In this document: in pieces, positions 1 through 9,680 of the stretch
Layout of the letters: the number at the start of each line of letters is the position of its first letter
Numbering within the stretch: the stretch's first letter is position 1
From: Ferrovibrio sp046297895
Lineage (GTDB): Bacteria > Pseudomonadota > Alphaproteobacteria > Ferrovibrionales > Ferrovibrionaceae
Length of the DNA: 64,000 bases
Assembly (NCBI RefSeq): GCF_046297895.1
Contig: NZ_JBKBHC010000004.1
Location: 248,001 to 312,000, forward strand
Reading direction: 5' to 3'
Made by a program: the position numbers and the translations under genes
Notes under the pieces: generated by a model
Database searches by the model: none
Told to the model about the DNA's origin: nothing
Seen by the model: the letters and a program-made list of their open reading frames with translations, nothing else

Positions 1-2462
1 TAGAGATTGGCGGCGGCGATCTCGGCGCCGGTGAAGCCCAGTGCCGAGAGCAGGTCGAAGGCGGGATCGTCGAGCTGGGCGTCGGTGAAGCCTAGGCTGC
101 GGCAGAAATCCACGCCCAGCGTCCAGCGGTTCAGCACGAACTTGATGTCGAAGGCACCGCGCAGGCCCTTTTCGGCCTTGGCGATGGCCTCATCGGTGAA
201 GCCCTTGGCCTTCAGCGTCTGGTGGTTCACGCCGGGCGCGCCATCCAGCGTGCCATGGCCCACGGCATGATCGATGATCGCCTTGATCTGGCCGTCGTTG
301 TAGCCGAGCGTCTTGAGCGCCAGCGGCACGGTGCGGTTGATAATCTTGAAATAGCCGCCGCCGGCCAGCTTCTTGAACTTCACCAGCGCAAAATCGGGCT
401 CGATGCCGGTGGTGTCACAATCCATCACCAGGCCGATGGTGCCGGTGGGGGCGATCACGCTGACCTGCGCGTTGCGGAAGCCATGCTGCTCGCCCAGTTC
501 CAGCGCCTGGTCCCAGGCCGCCTCGGCCGCGGCCAGCAGCGCGCTGTCGGGGCAGCTGGCGTGATCCAGCGGCACCGGCATGGTGGCAAGGCCTTCGTAG
601 CCCAGATGGTCGCCCCGGGCGGCGCGGCGATGGTTGCGGATCACGCGCAGCATGTTGTCGGCATTCGGCGCGTAACCGGGGAAGGGGCCCAGCTCGCCGG
701 CCATCTCGGCCGAGGTGGCGTAGGAGATGCCGGTCATCAGCGCGGTGATGGCGCCGCACAGCGCGCGGCCCTGGTCGCTGTCGTAGGAATAGCCGCAGGA
801 CATCAGCAGGGCGCCAAGGTTGGCGTAACCCAAGCCCAGCGTGCGGAACTTGTAGGACAGCTCGGCGATCTCGCGGCTCGGGAACTGCGCCATCAGCACG
901 CTGATCTCCAGCACCAAGGTCCACAGGCGCGTGGCATGCTCGAAGCCTTCGATGTCGAATTTGCCATCCGCCTTGCGGAAGCACATCAAGTTCATCGAAG
1001 CCAGGTTGCAGGCCGTGTCGTCGAGGAACATGTATTCCGAACACGGGTTCGACGCGTTGATGCGGCCATCGGCCGGGCAGGTATGCCAGTCGTTGATGGT
1101 CGTGTCGAACTGGATGCCCGGATCGGCCGAAGCCCAGGCGGCATAGCCGACGCGATCCCAGAGCTGGCGGGCCTTCAGCGTCTTCGACGGTTTGCCATCG
1201 TTGCGCCGGATCAGGTTCCAGTCGCCATCCTGCTCGACGGCGCGCAGAAAATCGTCGTTCACGCGCACCGAATTGTTGGAATTCTGGCCCGAGACCGACA
1301 GATAGGCTTCCGAATCCCAGTCGGTGTCGTAGGCGGGGAACTCGATCTCGGTATAGCCCTGCCTGGCGAACTGGATCACGCGCTGGATGTAGTTTTCCGG
1401 AATCATCGCCTTGCGGGCGGCAACGATCTCGCGGCGCAACTGAGTGTTTTTCTTCGCATCGAAGCGCGCTTCACCACTGCCCAACTGACAGGCGGCCATG
1501 ATGGCGTTCAGATGCTTCTGCGACAGCCTGGAGCCGGCGACCAGCGCGGCCACCTTCTGCTCCTCGATCACCTTCCAGTCGATGAACTGCTCGATGTCGG
1601 GATGGTCGATGTCGCAGATCACCATCTTGGCGGCGCGGCGCGTGGTGCCGCCCGACTTGATGGCGCCGGCGGCGCGGTCGCCGATCTTCAGGAAGCTCAT
1701 CAGGCCCGACGACTTGCCGCCGCCCGACAGGCGCTCGTTCTCGCCGCGCAGGCGGCTGAAATTGCTGCCGGTGCCCGAGCCGTATTTGAACAGGCGCGCC
1801 TCGCGCACCCACAGGTCCATGATGCCGCCCTCGTTGACGAGGTCATCCTGCACCGACTGGATGAAGCAGGCATGCGGCTGCGGATGCTCGTAGGCCGAGG
1901 CCGATTTGGTGAGCTGGCCGGTTCTGAAATCGACGTAGTAGTGGCCCTGGGCCGGGCCGTCGATGCCATAGGCCCAGTGCAGGCCGGTGTTGAACCATTG
2001 CGGCGAGTTCGGCGCCGCGATCTGCGCGGCGAGCATGAAGCGCATCTCGTCGAAGAAGGCGCGCGCGTCGTCCTCGGAGTCGAAATAGCCGCCCTTCCAG
2101 CCCCAGTAGGCCCAGGTGCCGGCCAGACGGTCGAACACCTCGCGGCCGCTGGTTTCCTGGGTGGTGCGGTCTTTCTCGGGCAGGGCCGCCAGGGCTTCCG
2201 TGTCGGCCTCGCGGCGCCACAGGAATTCCGGCACATCGGCTTCTTCCACTGGCTTCAGGGCGACGGGCACGCCGGCGCGGCGGAAGTACTTCTGCGCCAG
2301 CACATCGGCCGCCACCTGGCTCCAGGCCGCCGGCACCTCGAGCTGGTCGAGCTTGAACACCACGCTGCCATCGGGATTGCGGATTTCGCTGGTGGTGGTT
2401 TTCCACTCCAGCCCGGCATATGCATCCTGCCCCGCCACCGTGTAATGCCGCTGAATCCGCAT
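1..2462 (-). CDS. nrdJ: Vitamin B12-dependent ribonucleotide reductase (class II), 3' end beyond window
   Basis: Adenosylcobalamin-dependent ribonucleotide reductase, which makes deoxyribonucleotides without needing oxygen. The minus strand is open from an ATG at 2462 to the window edge (about 820 codons). The protein starts MRIQRHYTVAGQDAYAGLEW and carries typical NrdJ blocks: SPQWFNTGLHWAYG, GSGTGSNFSRLRG, SGGTTRRAAKMV and, at about 1030-1060, the active-site loop NPCSEYMFLDDTACNLASMNL with the Asn/Cys/Glu triad. APTGTIGLVMDCDTTGIEPD marks the C-terminal half of the barrel. The C-terminal zinc and redox-cysteine region lies outside the window. The cobalamin genes at 23.4-27.4 kb fit its cofactor need. 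No cobalamin riboswitch is visible upstream. A long open frame on the opposite strand (222-2600) is its shadow. Confidence 0.96.
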   Translation of the reverse strand, partial: MRIQRHYTVAGQDAYAGLEWKTTTSEIRNPDGSVVFKLDQLEVPAAWSQVAADVLAQKYFRRAGVPVALKPVEEADVPEFLWRREADTEALAALPEKDRTTQETSGREVFDRLAGTWAYWGWKGGYFDSEDDARAFFDEMRFMLAAQIAAPNSPQWFNTGLHWAYGIDGPAQGHYYVDFRTGQLTKSASAYEHPQPHACFIQSVQDDLVNEGGIMDLWVREARLFKYGSGTGSNFSRLRGENERLSGGGKSSGLMSFLKIGDRAAGAIKSGGTTRRAAKMVICDIDHPDIEQFIDWKVIEEQKVAALVAGSRLSQKHLNAIMAACQLGSGEARFDAKKNTQLRREIVAARKAMIPENYIQRVIQFARQGYTEIEFPAYDTDWDSEAYLSVSGQNSNNSVRVNDDFLRAVEQDGDWNLIRRNDGKPSKTLKARQLWDRVGYAAWASADPGIQFDTTINDWHTCPADGRINASNPCSEYMFLDDTACNLASMNLMCFRKADGKFDIEGFEHATRLWTLVLEISVLMAQFPSREIAELSYKFRTLGLGYANLGALLMSCGYSYDSDQGRALCGAITALMTGISYATSAEMAGELGPFPGYAPNADNMLRVIRNHRRAARGDHLGYEGLATMPVPLDHASCPDSALLAAAEAAWDQALELGEQHGFRNAQVSVIAPTGTIGLVMDCDTTGIEPDFALVKFKKLAGGGYFKIINRTVPLALKTLGYNDGQIKAIIDHAVGHGTLDGAPGVNHQTLKAKGFTDEAIAKAEKGLRGAFDIKFVLNRWTLGVDFCRSLGFTDAQLDDPAFDLLSALGFTGAEIAAANL

Positions 2463-2653
2463 CGTCGTAATCTCCCCGCCCGAACCTTGAGAAAAATCAT
2501 GATGTTGTGTTCTGGTTGGTACAGTGATTATCGGGCGAAAATCCCAACATCTGGTTACCGCAGACCGCAACGAGGGCTAAATCTAGGGGAGGGGCGTTGA
2601 TTCTATCAAACGAGAAATCTTAGTATATTTGGTGATGTTCGTTCTGTGTTCTC

Positions 2654-2680
2654 TTGACTGGATTTCGCCATATTTTGGCG
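2654..2680. promoter_or_regulatory. Intergenic palindrome and -35-like element between nrdJ and the DUF2059 gene
   Basis: The 255-bp divergent gap is AT-rich compared with its flanks. A TTGACT hexamer (2654-2659) is followed by a perfect inverted repeat CGCCA-N5-TGGCG (2666-2680) just upstream of the plus-strand gene. A GANTC site lies at 2690-2694. The repeat has the size of a repressor half-site pair. No clear -10 hexamer at normal spacing could be assigned, so the promoter call is tentative. Confidence 0.3.
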
Positions 2681-2717
2681 TATGAGTATGACTCGTTGAG
2701 TTCCTGAGGATTCGCCG

Positions 2718-3272
2718 ATGCGCCGTCTTTTGCTTGCCGCTGTGATGATAGTCTCCGCCCTGCTGACCGGGCTGGCGGGCGGCCCGAGTCTGGCTCAGGA
2801 CAAGGGCGCGCGGGCGGCGGCCGAGAAGCTGATGACGACGATCGCACTGGAAAAGCGGGTCGATACCGTGACCCAGCTCTATCTGAATTTCCTGCCGGCC
2901 AGCACGCCGGCCGAGCAGCAGCGCGCCGCCGACCTGCGCCAGCGCGCGCCCACGGCTGGGCCGCGCTTTCGCGGCGCCGTGGTGAATGCCGCGGCCCAGA
3001 GCTACAGCCGCTCGGAGCTGGAGGCGCTGGATGCCTATTTCGCCAGCGGCGAAGGCCAGCGCCTGCTGACCACCGCGATCACCCGCGCCGTGCTGGGGTT
3101 GGGCCAGAAAGGGCAGGTGAAGGGCAGCGACATCCTCAAGCCCGAGGAGCTGCCGCGCGACAATCCGGCCCTGCAGGCGGCGGCCGCGAAATACCCAGCC
3201 TTCGAGAGCAAGGCGCGGGCCGAGTTGCAGCGTGAATTCGCCCAGGAAATCGCCCTGATTACGGCACGTTAG
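2718..3272 (+). CDS. Exported DUF2059-family protein
   Basis: A 184-residue protein with a clear signal peptide (basic MRR, a hydrophobic stretch to about residue 24, then a likely cleavage after SLAQ). The mature part is helical and Ala/Arg-rich. The segment YSRSELEALDAYFASGEGQR (about residues 96-115) matches the conserved core of DUF2059, a periplasmic helical family of unknown function. It stands alone, divergent from nrdJ. An AT-rich leader and ATG at 2718 fit the signal peptide. The family call rests on the Y-x-x-x-EL-x-AL...YF..GEGQ pattern. No enzymatic residues are apparent. Confidence 0.7.
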   Translation: MRRLLLAAVMIVSALLTGLAGGPSLAQDKGARAAAEKLMTTIALEKRVDTVTQLYLNFLPASTPAEQQRAADLRQRAPTAGPRFRGAVVNAAAQSYSRSELEALDAYFASGEGQRLLTTAITRAVLGLGQKGQVKGSDILKPEELPRDNPALQAAAAKYPAFESKARAELQREFAQEIALITAR

Positions 3273-3278
3273 GCCAAT

Positions 3279-3316
3279 TTGCCGGGATGGGCAGGCTTGC
3301 CCTGCCGGGGCGGCAA
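3279..3316. terminator. Hairpin between the DUF2059 and NDUFA12 genes
   Basis: Nested inverted repeats directly follow the DUF2059 stop codon: outer arms TTGCCG (3279-3284) and CGGCAA (3311-3316), inner arms GGCAGG and CCTGCC around a 5-nt loop. No U-tract follows, so this could be a factor-dependent terminator or an attenuating hairpin. Confidence 0.35.
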
Positions 3317-3379
3317 TGCCATAGTCCGGCCGAATTTCCAGCGGATTCCTGATCTGGCATTGGGACGGGGTTGCACAGC

Positions 3380-3724
3380 ATGAGTCTGATCGGCACCAAG
3401 CTTTTTACCTGGTGGAAGGGCGAGGCCGTTGGCCAGGACGCCTTCGGCAACCGCTATTTCCGCGCCAAGGATGGCAGCCGCAAGCGCTGGGTGATCTATA
3501 AGGGCAAGCCCGAGGCGTCGAAGGTGCCGCCGGAATGGCATGCTTGGCTGCACTACACCACCGACGAGGCGCCGATCCATGGCGTGCAGCACAAGCCCTG
3601 GGAAAAAGAGCATCTGCCGAACCTGAGCGGCACGCCCTACGCCTACCGCCCGGAAGGCAGCGTGGCCAAGAGCGGCCATCGCCCGGCGGCGACCGGCGAT
3701 TACCAGGCCTGGCAGCCGGAATAA
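3380..3724 (+). CDS. NDUFA12-family NADH:ubiquinone oxidoreductase accessory subunit
   Basis: A 114-residue homologue of the mitochondrial complex I accessory subunit NDUFA12 (B17.2), found in alphaproteobacteria and mitochondria and bound to the peripheral arm of complex I. Typical motifs are TWWKGEAVGQDAFGNRYF, RRWVIYKG-type (here KRWVIYKG), PPEWHAWLHY, and a Pro-rich tail ending WQPE. The start is the ATG at 3380, with GGGACGGGG 9 nt upstream; an in-frame TTG at 3371 has no room for a ribosome site. It heads a run with mlaD (19 nt downstream) and the DUF2155 gene, an order conserved in many alphaproteobacteria. Confidence 0.93.
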   Translation: MSLIGTKLFTWWKGEAVGQDAFGNRYFRAKDGSRKRWVIYKGKPEASKVPPEWHAWLHYTTDEAPIHGVQHKPWEKEHLPNLSGTPYAYRPEGSVAKSGHRPAATGDYQAWQPE

Positions 3725-3743
3725 GCGGGCAGGCGAGGGCGGC

Positions 3744-4253
3744 ATGAGCGGGAATCTGGTCGAAACCCTGATCGGCGCGGTGGTCCTGCTGGTCGCCGGC
3801 TTTTTCCTGGCCTTCGCCTATTCCACTGGCGGGGTCGGCAGCGGCCGCATTTCCGGCTATGAACTGCAGGCGCGCTTCAACCGCGCCGACGGCCTGGTGA
3901 TCGGCGGCGACGTGCGGCTCAGCGGCATCAAGATCGGCACCATCACCAAGCAGTCGCTGGACCCCAAGACCTACGACGCGGTGGTGACCTTCACGGTCGA
4001 CAGCCGCTACGAACTGCCCGAAGACACAGCGCTCAAGATCGCCTCCGAGGGCCTGCTGGGCGGCAACTACCTCTCGGTCGAACCGGGCGGCAGCGACAAG
4101 ATGCTCAAGCCGGGCAGCTTCGTGCAGCATACGCAGGGCTCGGTGAACCTGATGGATCTGATCGGCCAGGCGATCTTCAGCGCCACCGGAGCCGGCGGCT
4201 CGAAGGACAAGGGCGAGGACGCGACGCTCAGCCCGCTGCCCAAGGCCAACTGA
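3744..4253 (+). CDS. mlaD: Outer-membrane lipid asymmetry protein MlaD (MCE domain)
   Basis: A 169-residue substrate-binding subunit of the Mla phospholipid transporter, anchored in the inner membrane by one N-terminal helix (about residues 5-27, AVVLLVAGFFLAFAY). A single MCE domain follows: GYELQARFNRADGLVIGGDVRLSGIKIG, then the ...ELPEDTALKIASEGLLGGNYLSVEPG block that forms the hexameric pore loop. The C-terminal tail after about residue 130 is low complexity. The other Mla subunits (mlaE, mlaF, mlaC) are not in this window. It sits in an operon-like run 19 nt after NDUFA12 and 5 nt before the DUF2155 gene. Confidence 0.9.
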   Translation: MSGNLVETLIGAVVLLVAGFFLAFAYSTGGVGSGRISGYELQARFNRADGLVIGGDVRLSGIKIGTITKQSLDPKTYDAVVTFTVDSRYELPEDTALKIASEGLLGGNYLSVEPGGSDKMLKPGSFVQHTQGSVNLMDLIGQAIFSATGAGGSKDKGEDATLSPLPKAN

Positions 4254-4258
4254 CGGCC

Positions 4259-4687
4259 GTGCATTCCCTGCTGCGCCGTTTATCGCTTGCCGCCGCACTG
4301 CTGGTCGCGCCCGCAGCCGGCGCGCAACCTGCCGATCCGCAGCCGCAATATCCGTCCACCCCGATGCCGGTTGCAGTGCTGCAGGGTTTGGACAAGATCA
4401 CGGCGCGGATCTACACCTTCGAGGCGCCGGTGGACCAGACCATCGGCTTCGGCACCCTGAAGGTGACCGTGCGGGTCTGCCGCAAGCGCCCGCCGGAATA
4501 TCCGCCCGAAAGCGCGGCCTATCTCGAGATCGTCGAGCAGCGGCCCGAACAGCAGGCCAGTGCCCTGTTCAACGGCTGGATGTTCGCCTCCAGTCCCGGC
4601 CTCAATCCGCTGGAACACCCCGTCTACGATGTGTGGGTGATCGACTGCAAAACCAGTTCCGGCGGCGCGTCGGGCGGCAGGCAGTAG
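4259..4687 (+). CDS. Exported DUF2155 protein
   Basis: A 142-residue exported protein with a GTG start and a signal peptide (SLLRRLSLAAALLVAPAAGAQ). The mature part matches DUF2155: LDKITARIYTFEAPVDQTIGF, VRVCRKRPPEYPPESAAYLEI, FNGWMFASSPGLNPLEHPVYDVWVIDC. The two conserved cysteines (VRVCRK and VIDCKT) suggest a disulfide in the periplasm. Function is unknown; the family usually lies next to aat/accBC as here. Its last 64 bp overlap, tail to tail, the end of aat on the other strand, so the Gly/Ser-rich C-terminus is probably not functionally constrained. Confidence 0.88.
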   Translation: MHSLLRRLSLAAALLVAPAAGAQPADPQPQYPSTPMPVAVLQGLDKITARIYTFEAPVDQTIGFGTLKVTVRVCRKRPPEYPPESAAYLEIVEQRPEQQASALFNGWMFASSPGLNPLEHPVYDVWVIDCKTSSGGASGGRQ

Positions 4688-5295
4688 AAATCGGCACGGC
4701 GCGGCAGCGCGTCGAACAGCAGGTCGAGATACTGCTGGCGCGGCACCTCGATGGCGCCGAACTGCTTCAGGTGCGGCGTCACGAATTGCGTGTCGAGTAG
4801 CACGAAACCGCCGGCGATCAACCGGCCGACCAGATGCACCAAGGCGATCTTGGAGGCGTTGGTGGCGCGGCTGAACATGCTCTCGCCGAAGAAGGCCGCG
4901 CCCAGCCGCACGCCATACAGACCGCCCACCAGGACTCCGGCATCGTCACGGCATTCCACGCTGTGGGCGAAGCCCAGGCGGTGCAGTTCGATATAGGCAT
5001 TGCGGATCGTTGCGTTGATCCAGGTCGACTGGCGCTGGGGGTGCTGCGTCGGTTCGGCGCAGGCCGCGATCACGGCCGGGAAATCGGTATCCACCGTGAC
5101 GGCATAGGGTGCGGCGCGCACGGTACGGGCCAGCCGGTGCGGCAGGTGGAAGCCATCCAGCGGGATGATCCCGCGCCGCGTGGGATAGACCCAGAAATAA
5201 TCCGGATCGTCGGCGCTGTCGGCCATCGGGAAATAGCCGCGGGCATAGGCCTGCAGCAGCAGTTCGGGCGTGAGCGGTTCGGGATGCGTGCTCAT
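4624..5295 (-). CDS. aat: Leucyl/phenylalanyl-tRNA--protein transferase
   Basis: A 223-residue cytoplasmic enzyme that adds Leu or Phe from charged tRNA to proteins with N-terminal Arg or Lys, feeding the ClpS/ClpAP N-end rule pathway. Family motifs: LLLQAYARGYFPMAD near the N-terminus, PTRRGIIPLDGFHLPHRLART, TWINATIRNAYIELHRLGFAHSVE, and the catalytic GLYGVRLGAAFFGESMFSRATNASKIAL segment followed by LLDTQFVTPHLKQFGAIEV. Length is normal. It is the last gene of an aroQ-accB-accC-aat run (46 nt after accC) and its 3' end runs 64 bp into the convergent DUF2155 gene. Confidence 0.96.
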   Translation of the reverse strand: MSTHPEPLTPELLLQAYARGYFPMADSADDPDYFWVYPTRRGIIPLDGFHLPHRLARTVRAAPYAVTVDTDFPAVIAACAEPTQHPQRQSTWINATIRNAYIELHRLGFAHSVECRDDAGVLVGGLYGVRLGAAFFGESMFSRATNASKIALVHLVGRLIAGGFVLLDTQFVTPHLKQFGAIEVPRQQYLDLLFDALPRRADFYCLPPDAPPELVLQSITHTS

Positions 5296-5341
5296 GGCCA
5301 GGAGCTAGTGCGCATCCCGCAAATCCCTAACCCTGCCAAGG

Positions 5342-6685
<1,344 letters not shown>

Positions 6686-6700
6686 GGAGGCGACCGGCGC

Positions 6701-7192
6701 TTATTCGATAACCAGCAGGACCTGGCCGAATTCGACCGGCTGCTGGTTCTCGATCAGGATGCGGGCCACGCGGCCGCCCTTGGGCGCGGTGATCGGGTTC
6801 ATGGTCTTCATGGCCTCGACGATCAGCACGGTCTGGCCGGCATTCACGGTGTCGCCGACCTTCACGAAGGGGGCGGCGCCGGGCTCGGATGCCACATACA
6901 CGGTGCCGACCATCGGCGATTTCACGGCACCGGGGTGATTGGCGTCGTCACTTCCGGCCGCGGCGGGCGCCGCCGCGCCGCCGGCAGCAGCCGGGGCGGG
7001 AGCATAAACCTGGGCCGGGGCGGCGGCCATCACGGTACCGCCCTTGGTGACCCGCACTTTCAGCGCGCCTTCGCTCCACTCGATCTCGGTCAGGCCGGTC
7101 TCGTTGAGCAGGTCGGCGAGATCGCGGATCATCTGCTGGTCGATGCGGCTGGCGGCGGGTTTGGCGGCTTTATCCTTAGGCGCGGATGCCAT
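6701..7192 (-). CDS. accB: Biotin carboxyl carrier protein of acetyl-CoA carboxylase
   Basis: A 163-residue biotin carrier. The N-terminal helical domain (1-50) is joined by a long Ala/Pro linker (about 55-85) to a C-terminal biotinyl domain. The biotinylation motif is EAMKTMN with Lys129. The thumb region APFVKVGDTV is also typical. It is the second gene of aroQ-accB-accC-aat, 39 nt after aroQ, an arrangement common in Proteobacteria. Confidence 0.97.
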   Translation of the reverse strand: MASAPKDKAAKPAASRIDQQMIRDLADLLNETGLTEIEWSEGALKVRVTKGGTVMAAAPAQVYAPAPAAAGGAAAPAAAGSDDANHPGAVKSPMVGTVYVASEPGAAPFVKVGDTVNAGQTVLIVEAMKTMNPITAPKGGRVARILIENQQPVEFGQVLLVIE

Positions 7193-7231
7193 GCGCTACT
7201 CCTGTGATGCTTAAGGCTGTGAATATAGGGT

Positions 7232-7732
7232 TCAGACGATATCGGCCAGCGCTTCCAGCGCCAGCACATATCCCTTCGGCCCGAAACCGCAGATCATCCC
7301 CTTCGCGGCCAGCGAAACATAGGAATGATGGCGGAATTCCTCGCGCCGGTGGATGTTGGACAGATGCACCTCGACGCAGGGCTTCTCGGCGGCGTTCAGC
7401 GCGTCGAGAAGCGCGACCGAGGTATGCGTATAGGCTCCGGCATTGAGCACGATGCCGTCGGCATGGGAGCGGGCTTCCTGGATCCAGTCGACCAGCTCGC
7501 CCTCGTGATTGCTCTGGCGGAAAACCAGGGTCATACCGAGCCGTTTCGCGGCGGCAAGACAAAGCTTTTCCACGTCAGCCAGGGTATCGCGGCCGTAGAT
7601 CTCGGGCTGGCGCAGGCCCAGCATATTCAGATTTGGGCCGTTCAGCACATAGACCACGGGCGTAGAGGTCTTCGGCGTGGAGGCCTTGAGCCCGGAAGCC
7701 TTGCCGCCCGACTTTTTCCGCTTCTGCGCCAT
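7232..7732 (-). CDS. aroQ: Type II 3-dehydroquinate dehydratase
   Basis: A 166-residue shikimate pathway enzyme converting 3-dehydroquinate to 3-dehydroshikimate (dodecameric type II family). Motifs: VYVLNGPNLNMLGLRQPEIYG with the catalytic Tyr loop, QSNHEGELVDWIQEA, LNAGAYTHTSVALLDAL, and EVHLSNIHRREEFRHHS with the catalytic His. The ATG at 7732 is preferred over an in-frame ATG at 7762, because the residues in between do not look like the family. About 18 basic, Ser/Thr/Lys-rich residues precede the conserved start. It probably heads the accBC operon. Confidence 0.95.
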   Translation of the reverse strand: MAQKRKKSGGKASGLKASTPKTSTPVVYVLNGPNLNMLGLRQPEIYGRDTLADVEKLCLAAAKRLGMTLVFRQSNHEGELVDWIQEARSHADGIVLNAGAYTHTSVALLDALNAAEKPCVEVHLSNIHRREEFRHHSYVSLAAKGMICGFGPKGYVLALEALADIV

Positions 7733-8146
7733 GATGAGGTGATCGCTCCGAAAGACCGGCATTTGCCGTACACCATCGCATCGCCCCGGGCAACCCGTTG
7801 ATCATGCAGGCCGGTCGCGGCGGAGAGGCGGAAGCACCGGTCCGGCCGCAGGCGGCGGACCGATAATCCGTTCGTGAGTGACGGTGAATGCCGAAGATCT
7901 ATTTATGGGCGAGTTTATTGGGAAAAATCGCCCGATGGTTTGATATTGCGGGGTTCCTGCTCATACAAGGATGCTCTCGCAAAAGTTGTGCATCTCTTGG
8001 TCGGTATGGTTAATGCCAAGGGAGTAAGTATTCGTATTTTACTTCGTTTACAGAGAAAATTATCCTTAACGCTCAGGTTGCGGTGTTGAGCGGTGTTCGC
8101 CTAAACGCGGTGATTACATAATTGAAAGTTGTGTTAAGCTGTCTCC
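7733..8146. other. Non-coding gap upstream of aroQ and the 500-residue protein gene
   Basis: A 414-bp divergent gap, clearly more AT-rich from about 7890 to 8140. It holds an inverted repeat GGGCGA (7907-7912) / TCGCCC (7928-7933) with a 15-nt loop. A 71-codon open frame (7874-8089) has no ribosome site and no recognisable protein features, so I treat the gap as regulatory DNA for the two flanking genes. Confidence 0.5.
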
Positions 8147-9649
8147 ATGGTTGATGCCGTGACGGGGCGGGCAGCGCTCTCCCTATTGTCAGGACCATCC
8201 GCGGCGGACCAGCAAGGCAATCGGAAGAATCCGTTGCTGCCGACCCCGTTGAACCAGCCGGAAAAAACCGGCTTTCAGCGGGCGCCGGCGATTCTGCGGT
8301 TCGATGTGCCGCGCGTCAGCGACAATACCTTCGCGGCGCTGCAGGATGCCGCCCTGCTGAGCAGCGTGCGCACCAAGGTGACGTTCGAGGAACGCACCCG
8401 GCTGGAGGCGGAAATCCGCCGCCGCATCCAAGTGGTTGAGACCGGCGGCAGCCCCGGCAGCCCGGCTACGCCTGACAGCACCAATGTCGTGACCATTACC
8501 CAGGGCAGCCTGGACCAAAATGCGCTGGGCGCCCTGAATGACCTGATCGAAGGTTTCCGGCGCGGCAGCGGCGAGAATCCGTCCCGCTTCGTGCCCGCCC
8601 TGACACGGGAATTGCAGCGGTTCAGCGACAGGCTGAACAGTGGCGAGGCCGGCGATACGCTGGCGGGCATCATCCGCCGCATAGAGAACAGCGTGATCGG
8701 AGAGGACGGCCTGCAATTCTCCGACCTGTTCCGCGATCCGGGCTTTTTCATCAGCATTGCCGCCGGACTGGGCGAACTGGCATCCAGCACCAATGGCCGT
8801 GCCGCCGATGCCCTGCGCGACGTGATTTTCCGACTGGGCGACCGGCGGCTGTATGACGGCAATCCGCGCAACGATTCCCTGCGCGCCGTCAGTTCCGCCA
8901 TCGATCGACTGGGACGCGCGCTGGATGACGAGTCCAACGCGGTGCCGGCCCTGCAAAACTTCCTTGAACGGATCGGCGGCGATCCCGGCAACGGCAATGG
9001 CCGTTACGCCGCGCGCATCGCCGATATTCTCGATCAGACCCTGAGCGACCTGCGCGGCGGGTCGCTCGATCTGCAGGCCATCCGCCGCGTCGAAAGCGCG
9101 CTGCAGGATATCGCCGGCCTGCAGGATATCGCCGGCAATGCCGATGACCGGCTGCGCGAGCAGGCGACGGAGGGGTTGCAGGATATCCTCGATCGTTATG
9201 CCCGCATAACCGACACCACGCAGACAACGGTGATCCCCGGCCAGCCGGCCGTGCCGCCGACGCCGGGCGAGAAAACCCTGGTGATCACCGAGGAGACCAC
9301 GCTGGTGCCCCGGGTGGAGATCGTCGAGCGTGTGGTCGCGGTCTACCAGGCGGTTCAGGATCAGTTCAAGCCGCTGCAGAAGCTGAGCGAGCCGCCGCCA
9401 CCGGTGCCCAATCTGCAGGCCCTGGTAACGCCGCCGGGACGCGACGACGAGGATGACAGGCGTCGCAACCGCTTTGGCATCAATGCCGATGACGAGCGCG
9501 GCGTGGCCGGATTTGGTCTGCGCAGGGAAGACGACGAGGACCGCGGACGGCCGTTCTCTCTCTCCGGCCCGCTCTCCGGCGGCTACGGCGCATCCGGTTC
9601 CGGCTTCAGCAGCCTGGCTGCGGGGCGGTATCTCGACAATACGGTTTGA
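8147..9649 (+). CDS. Hypothetical 500-residue helical protein with acidic-basic low-complexity tail
   Basis: I do not recognise a family. No signal peptide or membrane helix is visible. Residues about 1-110 are polar; about 125-345 are helical and leucine-rich with many Asp/Arg, including an exact tandem hexapeptide duplication LQDIAG (residues 319-330, DNA at 9101-9136). A Pro/Thr-rich linker follows (about 360-380), then a helical segment IVERVVAVYQAVQDQFKPLQKL, a Pro-rich stretch, and a charged low-complexity tail (GRDDEDDRRRNRFG, REDDEDRGR) ending in a Gly/Ser-rich SGGYGASGSGFSSLAAGRYL. Base use matches its neighbours, so it is native rather than recently acquired. A structural or regulatory protein is possible, but I would not assign a function. 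Confidence 0.75.
   Translation: MVDAVTGRAALSLLSGPSAADQQGNRKNPLLPTPLNQPEKTGFQRAPAILRFDVPRVSDNTFAALQDAALLSSVRTKVTFEERTRLEAEIRRRIQVVETGGSPGSPATPDSTNVVTITQGSLDQNALGALNDLIEGFRRGSGENPSRFVPALTRELQRFSDRLNSGEAGDTLAGIIRRIENSVIGEDGLQFSDLFRDPGFFISIAAGLGELASSTNGRAADALRDVIFRLGDRRLYDGNPRNDSLRAVSSAIDRLGRALDDESNAVPALQNFLERIGGDPGNGNGRYAARIADILDQTLSDLRGGSLDLQAIRRVESALQDIAGLQDIAGNADDRLREQATEGLQDILDRYARITDTTQTTVIPGQPAVPPTPGEKTLVITEETTLVPRVEIVERVVAVYQAVQDQFKPLQKLSEPPPPVPNLQALVTPPGRDDEDDRRRNRFGINADDERGVAGFGLRREDDEDRGRPFSLSGPLSGGYGASGSGFSSLAAGRYLDNTV
9101..9136 (+). repeat. Exact 18-bp tandem duplication inside a coding region
   Basis: CTGCAGGATATCGCCGGC occurs twice in direct succession (9101-9118, 9119-9136). It duplicates LQDIAG in frame. 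A related copy, TTGCAGGATATCC, lies at about 9176-9188. This is consistent with replication slippage. Confidence 0.85.
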
Positions 9650-9680
9650 TGCCGTCCCTGGCCCTGCGGCAATTGCCAAT

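Noticed and set aside
222..2600. A 792-codon plus-strand open frame
   Set aside because: It is antisense to nrdJ, whose motifs are unmistakable; the plus-strand product is His/Ala/Gly-rich, a GC-rich shadow pattern.
7874..8089. A 71-codon plus-strand frame in the aroQ upstream gap
   Set aside because: No ribosome site, no recognisable features, AT-rich regulatory-like DNA.
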